Both the position numbers and the translations under genes were made by a program. Below the pieces are notes generated by a model. The model saw nothing but the letters and a program-made list of their open reading frames with translations, was not told where the DNA came from and made no database searches. This document shows, in pieces, positions 24,801 through 36,273 of a DNA stretch of 64,000 nucleotides (its first letter is position 1; every line of letters begins with the position of its first letter). This DNA is from Mytilus edulis (lineage: Eukaryota > Mollusca > Bivalvia > Mytilida > Mytilidae). The stretch is taken from contig NC_092347.1 in assembly GCF_963676685.1 (NCBI RefSeq), forward strand, positions 87,918,592 to 87,982,591, read 5' to 3'.

Positions 24801-27800
24801 GGCATCAAATTATTTTCACACTTAAACAAATGTTAAAAATCCCATCTTACCCATGTATTATTCTTGAGAGATGAGCAATAATTAATATGGTATGCATTAA
24901 TTTATTGATTTACATATATCTCTATACTTACATCAATGTCTTCTATAATTTGTGGGTAGAGATTTCTGTAAAATTTATGATCTTTTAATGGTTCACCAGG
25001 TTTAGGCTTAAACAAGAACTGGATCCTACAAAAGAAGTCATGAGAAACATTATAGGTATTATATACCAACCGTCATTTCCATCTATTTCTTCATAGCAAG
25101 CTGTTGGAAACATATTCTCATTAGAAATAAAAAGTCATTTCCAATGAATGCAGTAAATGTGTCTTTAAAGTTCTTCTTACTCTATTTTGTAAGTATTTCA
25201 ATAATAGTAATCTAAAAAAAATTATGCATTTTTTTTAATAACAAAATGGATAGTTGTCATTATTAAACTTATGTAGACATACTTTTTTCTGAAGAAAATT
25301 CTTTATTTTGTCCACATTTAGAAGAAGTTTACTTTTTTGTTTACTTCCAGGAAGCAATTCCCCGCCATATTTTCTGTATTCAAAGTGACCTTAGCGTGAC
25401 CCTTCTCATAAAAATCTGGTGATCGCAATATCCATGGATCATGTGGATCCGTCATTTAAATAAACTATTATCTGATTGTTCATGTTATACACGTGCTCAA
25501 TATCCATGCTTCTTTGTTGATTGTTTACTATAAGGTGACAATCGGTAAACTACGACTTCAAAACTTGACAATTAATGTGTGGCCATATTTTCAATTCATA
25601 ACTGACAGAGAGAAAAAAATTATGATTATACGAAATTTTTGCGTAAAAAATGATAAAATCATGCACAGAAGACTTAAAGTTTATGATATATACATGCATT
25701 GGTTCAAGAATTGGATAAACATTTTGTTTCCCCAGTCACTCATTTCATATGACTAATATCAAATTGGTCTTTTAATTGGTCTTTATATCACAATCAGTCA
25801 ACTACAGTGTTGTCCAGTAAATCTTAGTAATTTATATCCATATCCTTCAATTGACCTGACTATATATGTAAATGACCAGGTCAGCTGGATGTCACATGAT
25901 GATTTTTTTCTCAATTCGCATCATCATAGTATATTATTGTGCTATAGCTAAAAGCTTCCGCCTTATCAGCCATCAGTGGCAAATAGAAAAGGGAAAGCAT
26001 GGAGATACATGTTAATAATATACAGATGTTCAAAAAGTTCTACAATAGAAAATTGATTTCAAACATCTCCATAACTCTTAAGTGTAATTTTTTTTATCCT
26101 GCTATTATAACAAATATTTTGGCTTGATTCTGAAATAATTTTAAACAAAGCTAAAAAAAAAATTGATATTAACATGTTTGAGTGTAGTAAAGACACACAA
26201 TGAAAGATTTAATTATATCATTTCATTCATATACTTACCAGCCCCTTCTTTCAGCGAGACCTCTCCAGAGTGTATCTGTTCGTGCCATTCTTTCTATCAA
26301 TTTTTTCCATAACATTCCTTCTGATATAACACGATGCCATTCTTTACATACAAGTTCGGCAGAACACAATGATTTGGCATCCAAGTAGGATAATATAGTC
26401 TCTGCTATATGGTCTAAACCTTTTGCTGAAATATTACAATGTTATTAATATTTGACTGACCTACAAAAAACTTGTTTACAAAAATAAGTTTGAGGTCAGG
26501 TGAATTTTTGGTTCTAAGCAGTAAGCATGGTATTGTTTTTTTTTTAAATAGTTAAAGATTTTGTCATTCCAGGTTTTTTTTATATATAACTTACATGTAG
26601 TTACTCTATATGTTTTGCATTTTGTTCATTGTTGTAGGCCAAAGTGTGACCTGTTACTGTTTACATGTACAGTGGATAGTTTTCTCATTGTAAATCGTAC
26701 CAATTCTTGTATTAAGTACTGATTCCATAATAAGATTAACCAAACACAGTTGTTCTCTTATTCATCAAAATAGAACAAATCTAAAGTTTGTGAAGCAGTC
26801 ATTTTTTGCTACATTGAAGACCTGTTGGTGACCTTCTGCCGTTGTTTTTTTCTATGGTCGGGTTGTTCTCTTTGGCACATTCCCCATTTCCATTCTCAAT
26901 TTTATTGAATGAAAGTATATTAAATCAGACCATGAACATCTACATCATGTACATACATGACATACAAGAATGGATTATTTAGATCTTATGCATATGTATA
27001 TGTAGTTTCTAAACATTGATTAGATATATACAATAGCTCATGTGTTGTCACTGTACAAATGTAGATTAGCATCTGGCCTTTCCTATATCTTACATTCTGT
27101 GTAGCTTATTTTGGGATGGTACATTACATGTAATTATTGTAATCAAATTTTGAAGATTCTGTACATACATGTAATATATGGGCAAAAATATAGCTATGTC
27201 TTGGGTCATTTGATAATTCAGTATGATTCTTGCACTAAATGTTTTGGTAATTTCTGTAAAATGTATGATTAACTAGAGAATGTTTGTTTGTCTGTTGTTC
27301 TTTTTTATAGGTTTTGCTTTGTTTAGCACCAACAATCACATGACATAACTGGTTACGACTGAAACTGATATTAAACCTGAAATAATGGCATGGATTGTCA
27401 ACAACATTTCCATCTTACCTGGTAATGCAGAAATAAAATCTCTTTGTAACATAGGTTTAAGAAATGCATTAATCTGTCCATGTTGGAAATGACACATTCG
27501 TGATAACAAGTGCTGAACAAAAGTAACTTGTTCATACTCTGTCCAGTGTTCAAATTGTTTAACACAAGGATCTCTATCCTTTAAATAGTCCTCAGAAAGC
27601 TCAGGTTGAACTGAAGTCTGTGTCTTTAATAATTGAGTCATCTCAGGCTACAAAATAAAATAAACTATATTAACTGTTGACACAGAAAATGACTTGAAAA
27701 ATGCCAATACCTTATCATATGAATTATACACAATTTTAAAGTCAATGAACAAGGGTCATATAACAATTGATACCCTCGTGAGTCAAGTTCAAAGGACCCA

Positions 27801-29202
27801 CTTAAACAGTTCAATTTATTTAAGGTTGAAAGTTCCATCCGTTATTTCTTATATTGCAACTCCACCTGAATACACAAGAAATAAGATGAGTTCCGGGATA
27901 CATTGTACATTGTTGTACAAGAGGAAAAGTAAGAGACTTATGAATGTCTTGGTTTTGGAAACTGGAACTCATCTTATCTCACGCTGTATTGTAACTTTTG
28001 TAAACAAAGTTAAATGGAGATATGGTCAGCGAAAAAATATTATATTTCTTTTGGGTTTACATATTCAATAAGTATAATCATCTGTGGAGAGCAAGACCAG
28101 TTGTTAGCTCGGCCTTATTGGATATATAATATATAGGGGGCAGATTTTTTTGGAAAGAGGTTGAAATAGTATGTAAGTATGCATGTTTCCAAGCAACTGC
28201 TCTGTTTTAATGATGTTTTCTCTTATTTCTTCACACATTTTTTACCTCCACTAGGAAATCTGCCCCTACCCAATATGGCTGAAATAACTGTGAAGCCATA
28301 TTATGGTGCTTTTTTGGAAAACAAACTCAACTTCTGGTAAAAAATATGGACAAGAATGACGTTTTGGGATTCTTTTTTAAAAGTTCAGGACTCAGCAGAG
28401 CCATGATTCTGAAATGGTGCAGCCAAATTAGACAAAATCTCGATAAGGTGTATATCTACAAATGTAGCATCCAGAATAACATATGCAATGCCAATATTGC
28501 ATGACAACAAACAATTTTTTGAATAGAATAGACGTATTTACACTTGTATGCAAATTTGTCCGCCATTACGTATAACCACACAGGTTCCCGTAATCTTTGA
28601 CATCATAATTTAAAATATTTGACGTCACAATTTGAAAGTGATTGTTGCTTGACGTCAAAAGGTGATTCGGAGTAGATCTAAGGTCATTCGGAGGCAAGAT
28701 TCAGCTAAATACCAAAAGTGTAAATACGTTTATTGAAACACAATTTTTTTTTAAATTTTTATGCAATGCAGCAATATAGTGAAACAATCATTTTCTAACA
28801 ACATAAATTAATCATGCATTAGATTTTTTTTTAGAATTTGGTTTGCTTCATAGTAGATCTTGATTTGACAGTTTCCTGAATCAGTGAATGAATACAATGA
28901 CAAAGTGAAAATTGGGTGGAGTATTTAGTTTTCAACCATTTCTCTTTTTCTACACATCAATACCAACAGAATCTATTTAAAATGCAAATTTGATCATACA
29001 ATTTGTAAATATACTTTTAAAAATCGTGATATTTTCCTTGAAACAGGTTTCTTTTAGAAAAAACATGCACAAAAATGGCGTCTATAATTGCGACAATTCA
29101 GGCAGGTTTTTCTTATTTAGTCGACTCGATGCGTACCCGTTTGATGTCTATCCTTTCGTCGGACGAAGTACATGTCTCCATATTTGTTTCTCCTGAAGAC
29201 AT
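18895..29202 (-). CDS. BTRC: Beta-TrCP/Slimb-type F-box and WD40 protein (twelve exons)
   Basis: Substrate receptor of SCF ubiquitin ligase that recognises phosphodegrons such as those of beta-catenin and I-kappaB. Exons (minus): 29202-29137 (inferred), 27647-27419, 26425-26239, 25025-24932, 23985-23848, 23076-22958, 22337-22232, 21837-21694, 20923-20805, 20183-20073, 19715-19637, 19053-18895 (stop TAG 18897-18895). All GT/AG, phases agree; 1551 nt, 516 aa, close to fly Slimb (about 510). Dimerisation segment about 49-92 ([14 protein letters not shown]), F-box about 93-140 ([19 protein letters not shown]), then seven WD repeats about 215-510 ([67 protein letters not shown]). Invertebrates usually have one gene ancestral to vertebrate BTRC and FBXW11, so either symbol could apply. 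Confidence 0.95.
22822..22942 (-). pseudogene. Partial tandem copy of beta-TrCP exon 6
   Basis: Sequence 22822-22942 repeats 22943-23063 with a period of 121 bp. It copies the 3' part of exon 6 and its donor (GTAAGTGTCATCAC) but not the start of the exon or its acceptor. Differences alter conserved WD residues: TGH becomes TSH and SSDST becomes SSGST. The gap after the true donor is too short for a normal intron, and reading through the donor meets TAA at once. I treat it as a non-coding relic. Confidence 0.85.
26640..26910 (+). mobile_element. Tail fragments of interspersed elements
   Basis: 26815-26905 matches the Penelope-like tail (ACATTGAAGACC, TATGGTCGGGTTGTT, ATTCCCCATTTCCATTCTCA). 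26640-26700 holds a 'gtggatagttttctcattg' piece of another repeat. Lies in beta-TrCP intron 2. Confidence 0.65.
28527..28734. mobile_element. 208-bp MITE with 19-bp inverted ends in beta-TrCP intron 1
   Basis: Left end AATAGACGTATTTACACTT, right end the mirror of AATAAACGTATTTACACTT (one mismatch). No coding capacity. The interior carries TTGACGTCA twice (near 28619 and 28651) and one related TTGACATCA. Confidence 0.7.
29137..29202 (-). CDS. BTRC: Probable first coding exon of the beta-TrCP gene
   Basis: On the minus strand an ATG at 29202 opens 22 codons ([20 protein letters not shown], then KR) that end at a GTACGC donor after 29137. The reading phase (0) fits exon 2, which has its acceptor at 27648 and starts CCT-GAG-ATG. 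N-termini of this family vary, so homology cannot prove it. Support comes from the phase and from CRE and ETS sites about 90-105 bp upstream. If it is wrong, translation would begin at the ATG at 27641 inside exon 2. Confidence 0.6.
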
Positions 29203-29288
29203 GACTTCAGAATGTCTTGAATCACACAAACAAAGAGAAATATTTCACTCTTTTTGAAGACTGGTTTCCATAAAGGGATAGTAATTTA

Positions 29289-29307
29289 TGACGTCAGACC
29301 GGAAGTG
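29289..29307 (-). promoter_or_regulatory. CRE and ETS sites upstream of the beta-TrCP first exon
   Basis: TGACGTCA (29289-29296) and CCGGAAGTG (29299-29307) lie side by side 87-105 bp upstream of the inferred start codon. Full CRE and ETS sites are typical of broadly expressed promoters with no TATA box. The sites are seen; the function is inferred. Confidence 0.55.
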
Positions 29308-30704
29308 TCTTTTTGCAGTTAAATAGAAGAAACAGCAGGAATATTGTACATTTTTATTCATATTATGGCCAGAAGAAACAACTGTTTTATACGATATAAC
29401 ATTATTACACATAAATATTCTGTGTGAACATTTTACTTTCATTTTGTGTTCTAATAAAAATTGCAATGCAATCATTACTAAGTAACAAAGAGTTATACCC
29501 CTTTTATCGTTTATTTTGCTGGGAAAAGGGGGAGGGGTAGGACGTAACAATCTAACAACGAAAAAAAAACCATTTAGAGGTCAACATATGGTCTTTAAAA
29601 ATGAGCTCTTGTCTAGCTATATCATGTATGTCTATGATAAGGTGAGATCAACAAAAAGAAATTTAGAATCATAAATGCGCTCTGACAGTGCTTTTTTCAA
29701 AGTTTAGTTTAAGTGCATTCGGATCCGAATCTTAATGCAAAAATAATACTAAATTTCCAATTTTGTAAACACTGATTAAAATGTGACAAAAGAAAAAAAA
29801 CGAAACCATTCCTACTTTTTTAACATTCCTATATGAAATCTATTCTGAAGCAACTGTTGACAGCCCGCGGCGTCGACATTCGAATTCGGCGGAAAAAGCG
29901 GCATGATTTCCACATGTCATCAGTTTAGAAACAGTTTAACTGAGTACTTCTTGTGAGGTACTTAGACTTTGCATTCAGAAGATGTGAGCATGCTTTCAAA
30001 ACATTGACATCATTAACTTATTGAGCAATATGTTATCTTAATACTACTCAGTTATAATTACGGGTTGTTCTTTCAGTATATATTTTGTAAATCTACAAGT
30101 AAAGTACATTAACAGATCTTATCGTGTACATGGCAGCGCTATTCAATCACATCGGGGTCGCCTCAAGTTTTGCCCGGTAACTACGGTATCGTTTATAATT
30201 TTTGAAGCACAATGTATTTGAATGATAGGCCTATATTTACTACTCAAACCTTGCAAGTGTTTTGCCGATGCTTATGTATTGCTACTTTATTTTAACAGAA
30301 TATCATTACGCGTACACTACTGGTATATGCACAGGGCCTCGGTTAGCAGATTAAAAAAAAATGTTTATCAATATTTAACGTTCCCTGTTCACAGGCACAG
30401 ATTTGCACACAGGCACAGATTGAGAATATGACTCTCCTCTCTGCGATTAGTTTTAAATCTATTAAGACTGATTCATATTCCTTTCTGTTCACTTATCCGC
30501 TTACTAGTTTTAGATACTTCTAAGAGCAAACCAACTACATGAATCCGTTTTCAAAATGTTAATTGATGAATTAGAGGTGTAGTAAGGCATGCATGATCGG
30601 TAGCCAGTTGGTCTTGGGACGCTCACGGAAGCGCCGTGGTAGAATCTTGTAAAAGGGGGGGGGGGGAGACATTCGCTCCCTGGAAGCTCGGAGAACTAAA
30701 AAAA

Positions 30705-30843
30705 ATCGGAACCTCGTCAGAGGTTGTTTTTTATCACATGATATTAAAATATTGGGAATTGGAGCACTCTGATCAAATGTCATTATTTTGATCAGAGTGC
30801 TCCAAATCCCCATATTTTGATATCATCTGACGAGGTTCCGAAT
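30705..30843. repeat. Imperfect foldback, about 139 bp
   Basis: ATCGGAACCTCGTCAG at 30705 is mirrored near 30827-30843, and TTGGAGCACTCTGATCAAA is mirrored by TTTGATCAGAGTGCTCCAA. The centre is about 9 nt. Confidence 0.85.
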
Positions 30844-30854
30844 TTAGATAGGAC

Positions 30855-31205
30855 CATGACCTGGGGTTAAATAAATAATAAATAAATAAAAATAAATAAT
30901 CTTTATTTCAAAAGGATGATCCCATTAGTTAAAACTAATCTTCCTGAGAGTCCTCAAAATAATAATAACACATTTATAAGTACAAATAACATAGAGTATT
31001 ATAAAGTTATATTATACACAATATACAATTGTATTTAAATAATAATCAAAAAAGCATATTAATTTGCACAATTGATAAAAAATTTGTAATAGTTTGTTTT
31101 AAAAGATACAAGTGTATTACTCATTTTTATATCATTTGGTAAACTGTTCCATATTTTAGAACCTAAATATGAAAATGTTTTCTTTAAAAAAATTTGTTTT
31201 TGGTT
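30855..31205 (-). mobile_element. 3' end of a non-LTR retrotransposon
   Basis: Minus-strand codons from about 31200 to the stop at 31061-31059 read KTFSYLGSKIWNSLPNDIK, then a short tail. This is the usual C-terminus of LINE reverse-transcriptase ORFs in animals. Downstream the sequence runs into an ATTTATTTATT-rich tail at about 30870. An in-frame TAA lies just upstream, so only a dead stub remains. Confidence 0.7.
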
Positions 31206-31228
31206 TTGGAAGATTTAATAGTTTTTCA

Positions 31229-31291
31229 GGCTAGATAAAAATGGAGATCTAATTACATTTGACCATTAACAATTGGTCCTGTTACGACTGA
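31229..31291 (+). repeat. Dispersed 62-bp repeat, copy 1
   Basis: GGCTAGATAAAAATGGAGAT through GGTCCTGTTACGACTG. The same stretch is at 34288-34349 in the same orientation with very few differences. Confidence 0.85.
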
Positions 31292-31451
31292 TAACTATGT
31301 TTCAGTTTTTATACCTCAACCGATCAGCCACAGTAATAAAATTAACGGTACTAATTTTCTTGCACCAGATGTATAAATCTCGATCAGTTGTCTAAAAAAG
31401 TACACACCATTAATCAGGTATATGAACAGAAGAACTAATTTGAATGTTAAA

Positions 31452-32101
31452 CAGGTTGGGAACAAACCCCCGGTATGGTGATTATACCTGTATAGAGGGA
31501 TAATCCTTCTTTAGAGGGATAAAATTATCCCTCTATAGAGGGGTATTTTTGTTTGAACTGGATTTAAAGCAAATTAGGGCAGAATGGCATTTTCTAGTTA
31601 TATTTGCTATAATCTCTAGCATTATATGTATCAATATATGCACTTTACTAAAAATTGGGATAACCAGTTTTCTGCTAAAGTGACAAAACTTGCAATCTAT
31701 TGTATACCTATCTGAACACCTGATCAACATCAAAGGGAATTAAGTTGACCTTTAATTTCATGTTAAATCTAACAATAGAAATTCTGTTCAGTGAGCCATA
31801 ATTAAGTGAGTAGAATTTACCTGATCATCACAGCTTTCAATCATGGTGAACAACAGATTTTATATTTAGTCAAATAGGCAGCAAACTGGGCATGTGCATA
31901 TTAAACTAAGTACATCAATTGGTGCATCAACTGTTGCAGGTTACTGCCATAATAAGTAGAGAATGCCATTCTGCCCTATTTTGATTTAAATCCAGTCTAA
32001 ACAAAAATACCCCTCTATAGAAGGATAATTTTATCCCTCTATAAAAGGATTATCCCTCTATACAGGTATAATCACCATATAGAGGGTTTGTTCCCAACCT
32101 G
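31452..32101. mobile_element. 650-bp TIR element with long arms and TTAAA duplication
   Basis: Starts CAGGTTGGGAACAAACCC and ends in its reverse complement. The arms are about 130-140 bp and include AGAGGGATAA motifs repeated in both directions and TGGATTTAAA. TTAAA flanks both sides (31447-31451, 32102-32106). No ORF of note, so it is a non-autonomous DNA transposon of undetermined superfamily. Confidence 0.82.
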
Positions 32102-32152
32102 TTAAATGACATCGGTATTACCAGAAGTTCATAAACCCACAGGAACACAGGC

Positions 32153-32235
32153 GGGCACTCGTCTCAAAAAATAAATTTCCTATATACCTTTATATAACAC
32201 AGGTATATAGGATTTTTTTTCTGAGACGAATGCCT
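32153..32235. repeat. Inverted repeat, about 36-bp imperfect arms
   Basis: GGCACTCGTCTCAAAAAAT with CCTATATACCT is mirrored by AGGTATATAGG and CTGAGACGAATGCC around an 11-nt loop. Confidence 0.8.
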
Positions 32236-32367
32236 TTGGTTTGTATCATTTTCTTTATAACTGTTTGTAATTTTAAAGGACTTGTAAAGTTATACCGCGA
32301 TAACCCGACAAGAATTTTGAATTAATTCAGTGAAGACATTTTCAAGTTAATAAACCAGAATAATTAA

Positions 32368-32472
32368 GAAATAATTCCTTCATGGGCATTATATTTGACA
32401 ACATTTTGTTGTCAAATATAATGCCTATCCATGTTAAAATGAGCATAGAGCATGACATGAAGGAATTATTTC
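32368..32472. repeat. Nested double foldback
   Basis: The outer arms GAAATAATTCCTTCAT (32368-32383) are mirrored at 32457-32472. An inner hairpin, GGCATTATATTTGACAACA and its mirror, occupies about 32385-32426. Confidence 0.8.
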
Positions 32473-32954
32473 GATTCTAATAGGACAAATACAGTATTTT
32501 TATAGGTCGAAGCGTACGAAAATACCGTAAAATGTTTAGCTGTTCCCGTTTCCTCCCCGAGGAGTCTGAACATTACATTTCATATTTGATAACTTTAAAA
32601 AATACGAGCAGGGTAAATATATGTTGTTCGGTATACCATATATTATAAAAGTTTATGTAAGCTACTTGAATGTATATATTGTATAGGATAACGATGGAAA
32701 TCACTTTAATATAAACAGTAAATTTGTGCGCATGTGTCAAACATATTTTGTGCTCATTAGAACACGGCTTTGTTTACAAAGCGTAATAAGGACGAGTCAT
32801 ATTAGAATAGTTATTTGCCATGCAATTGAGTATACTTTAGTACTAGACGGAGATTCTTTGACCTCCAAAGAAAGATGCAAATTATACAATCGTTCTATGT
32901 AGGTTGTAATTGGACATTATGAATTTTAACAATAACAATACAATTATGCAATAC

Positions 32955-33110
32955 AAAAATAAAATCATGTACTATGGTTGCCAATGAGAAAACCCTCCAC
33001 CAGAGACCAAATGGCGTAGAAGGCTTCCAACTTTAAAAATAAAGGTCACAGTGATCAAAGCCCATACCGTCGCACAGTCGACTATAACAGTCCCCGAAGT
33101 GACACATGTT
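32955..33110 (+). repeat. Interspersed repeat of the GCCAATGAGA family
   Basis: Diverged copy: GTTGCCAATGAGAAAACCCT, 'gagaccaaatggcgtagaa', 'aggtcacagtgatcaaagcccataccg'. Same layout as the copies at 33645 and 50905. Confidence 0.6.
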
Positions 33111-33519
33111 TGCTTGATATACCGACATGTCTGAATCTTAAAAAAAAGAGCTGGTTATAATCAAGTTATTCTTCCTCGTCATGTCTTCTTCCGGAAGTAC
33201 TCCATTATTTAAGATATTTCGGAAGACATATTACAGAACTCGAATGCACTAATTGCTGAATCTGATGAATTACTAGGCATACATGTTTTTATTTTGTCTT
33301 TTCTCACCCTTTACTTTTATATCTTTTTTTAATTTCTTTGATTCCAATGGAAACCGCCATCAATATTGTGTGCAAAGTCCAGATTTTCCATTATTTTGAA
33401 TAATTTAAAACATTGTCACACTGCATGACAATTTTCCAAGACATTTTGAAAAATGACCGAAAAATATTAGCAAATAATCATGCTTTAGAAATTGTTAATA
33501 TATATAAATGGTTCAGTGT

Positions 33520-33640
33520 ATCTAGTATGCAGACATTCTAAAAATGCCGAAAATTTGCAGACATTCTTAAAAATGCCGAAAATTTGCAGACATTCTTAAA
33601 TTTGCCGAAAATTTGCAGACATTTTACAAAATGCATGTAA
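33520..33640. repeat. Four-copy tandem repeat, about 32 bp
   Basis: GCAGACATTCTTAAAAATGC followed by CGAAAATTT, repeated with slight variation. Confidence 0.85.
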
Positions 33641-33644
33641 TAGA

Positions 33645-33845
33645 TATAGGAAGATGTGGTGTGAGTGCCAATGAGACAACTCTCCATACAAATAACAATT
33701 TAAAAAGTAAACCATTATAGGTTAAAGTACGGCCTTCAACACGGAGCCTTAGCTCACACCGAACAACAAGCTATAAAGGGCCCCAAAATTACTAGTGTAA
33801 AACCATTCAAACGGGAAAACCAACGGTCTAACATATATAGGATGG
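33645..33845 (+). repeat. Interspersed repeat of the GCCAATGAGACAACTCT family
   Basis: GGAAGATGTGGTGTGAGTGC, CAATGAGACAACTCTCCAT, GTACGGCCTTCAACA, 'aaagggccccaaaatta'. The same family occurs at 50905 and 57025. Confidence 0.75.
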
Positions 33846-34287
33846 TTATATTGTACTTTTTAGATTAACACATTTACTCCACCGGGAAACAAATCAATTG
33901 ATTTTGGGACCAGTGGGATAATCCCTACCCTCAGTTATGCTTAGGATATTTTAAAGAAAAAAGGGCCTTGTAACACAACAATGAATGTTGATGGCTGTTC
34001 CCATTGAAATCAAACAAATAAAAAAAGTAAAAAGTAAAAAAGACAAGATAAAATAAATTAATTATAAAACACAATTTTCTTAAACCTTAAATTTTGAAGA
34101 ATGTCTTCAAATTATATATGGTTCTCTATATGTTTTTGTTTGTTTTTTGTATTTGCCGATATCTAACCGTCCAATAATATACATTCCACTGAGAGACCGC
34201 CTCTTTAATTTCACTGATGTAATGTTTTGACTGACTGCTTTAGGAGCTATTATTTACACTTTGTGGTCATTGAAAACATATTTGAAT

Positions 34288-34349
34288 GGCTAGATAAAAA
34301 TGGAGATCTAATTACATTTGACCATTAACAATTGGTACGGTTACGACTG
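34288..34349 (+). repeat. Dispersed 62-bp repeat, copy 2
   Basis: Second copy of the sequence at 31229-31291. Confidence 0.85.
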
Positions 34350-36273
34350 TGATAGATTGTATCTATTTTGACTTATCATAATGTACCATCTTAATCACCT
34401 AGTACTTTATAGAAATGTAGTCGTGTTGGTCATAACACCTATTTTAACTGTAATCATTTAAAGTCGGCATTGAGTAATTCATTTCTATAGAATAGTCAAC
34501 AAAGAAATGCTAAATACGTTTACTTTATTCAAGGGAAACACTCACGTTCTTTCTCGCCTATTCATATTTTGAGTATTACGAACGCATAAAATGCAAGCAG
34601 ATAGTTATAATCTTTATACTTTTTAACTTATTTATACGAGACTTCGTTTTCTTTCATTTTCCTACACAAACGTATTTTTTTAAACATTTTATCGCAGTAT
34701 GCATGACCTTGTAAATAACACATAGTATGGCAAATTTTATATAAGGTAAAACTGACATATTTTTCGGCTTAAATTAGAGGAGTATAATCTTGTACTTTCA
34801 ATTTGCGATCAATTGAGAAAACTACAATATTTTTGTTTTTTCCCCTCCAATTTCTCACTCCACACCCACAAGTTCACACAATATTGTAACTCAATTTCGT
34901 TGTGGCAGCGCATCTTATTTACCCAACTCACAGCAATACATATATAGGGAAGTTACTATTGATTGTATTGAATTAATGTTTGTTCAAAAGAATGGGGGTT
35001 TCATCCAAGATAAGTGTACCCATTCCCCCTAAAATACACGTTTTTCGAATACAGAGTGGTATATTTGTAGACATTGACCACCTTTTTTTGTGACACCTGT
35101 TTATTATGCTGATTTATCTTCAACTATCAAAATTATAGCTTTCTTTGACTTTCAAAGTTACGCTGAAAAGTTTGGCCACTTGATTTTTTACATTGCTTTT
35201 ACGCCTCAAATTAATATCAAATCGATACTAAATGAACATTCAAAGATATTTCTTAAGCCAGAAGTCACTTTGAATATTGTTATTAGTCTCTTTCTCTTTG
35301 CGAAACAGTGGTCATTTTGCTCTTACTGGACCAGTATTGTTTGAATTAGAGAAAGTACGACTTAGATACAATAATAGTTCACACCATATGCCAAACAGAT
35401 AGTTTTAAACTGCGATAATTATACCCGTCTTATTTGTACCTCGTCAAATAAATCTGCTGCTAAAATTAAATAAGATAATAATAGGCTTAAGAACTGTCAA
35501 CTTCACTGCAAGTACGCTAAATCTAATTATTACATGTGCACAAAAATCATTTATCACAACTAAGGACACTCCACCAGTGGTCAAATTTCTAACAAGCGAT
35601 TGGTCATTTTCAAAGTCATATCTTTATGGTCAGTTTAATACCTATCAGTAGCTATATCATACGGATGATACTTATTAACGCCCTATTAAGATTAAACGCC
35701 CGTGGGTGTGATGGCAGATAAAGATACAAGTTATTAATCAGCGGTCACCATACCCTAAGAAAGTCGCGTTATCGCTTTCGTCATCGCGAGAGAAAACAGT
35801 CAATAATTGCTACCAATGATTATCGGTGCCTCATTCACTTGACTCCAATTTAACAAATGTTTCTCTACATCTTAAGACTAAATGTTTCAAGTTCAAACAA
35901 TTAATTTTATCACGCAAATATCTTGTCCATCAATCTGGAACCAATGTCGTGCTGACCAGAACCAATCCTTTGCTGGCCATCTATACTGGTCAAATAATGT
36001 CACCACAAATAAGTTTGAAATTCTTATTCGGTGTTTGGTGTTCAGCTAACGTGCTGCTTTTAAATTGTATTACCAAACATACAAATTGGCATGTAATCGT
36101 TCATATAGAATCATTATTATAAAAACTGTTCCAGCAGACTCTCAGAAATCGACTGTATATATATTATACAACAAAAGATCTTGATGTTGATTGGACCGAC
36201 GGCTCTTGCAGTTTTTTTTTTCTAGAAATTAACTGATATCTTTTCGAAAAAAAACTTGTTCCACGGGAGAGAA
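34350..36273. other. Region upstream of the HMX-like gene
   Basis: AT-rich with no confident exon on either strand and no recognised mobile element. The promoter of the homeobox gene should be here. No TATA box or conserved element could be assigned with confidence. A pyrimidine tract ending in CTAG at about 36224 could be an acceptor for an unseen upstream exon. Confidence 0.35.

Noticed and set aside
27694-28071. 125-codon plus-strand open frame in beta-TrCP intron 1
   Set aside because: No family resemblance, low-complexity AT-rich codon use, opposite to the host gene, no repeat or splice evidence for a gene.
29061-29257. Plus-strand open frames of 60-68 codons near 29.1 kb
   Set aside because: They are the opposite strand of the inferred beta-TrCP first exon and its promoter.
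31452-32101. Homing-endonuclease type target because of GAGGGATAA motifs
   Set aside because: The similarity is to a short AT-rich string only; the inverted arms and TTAAA flanks explain the motifs better.
35826-36122. 98-codon open frame upstream of the homeobox gene
   Set aside because: No domain, no splice signals tying it to the HMX-like gene; likely chance.
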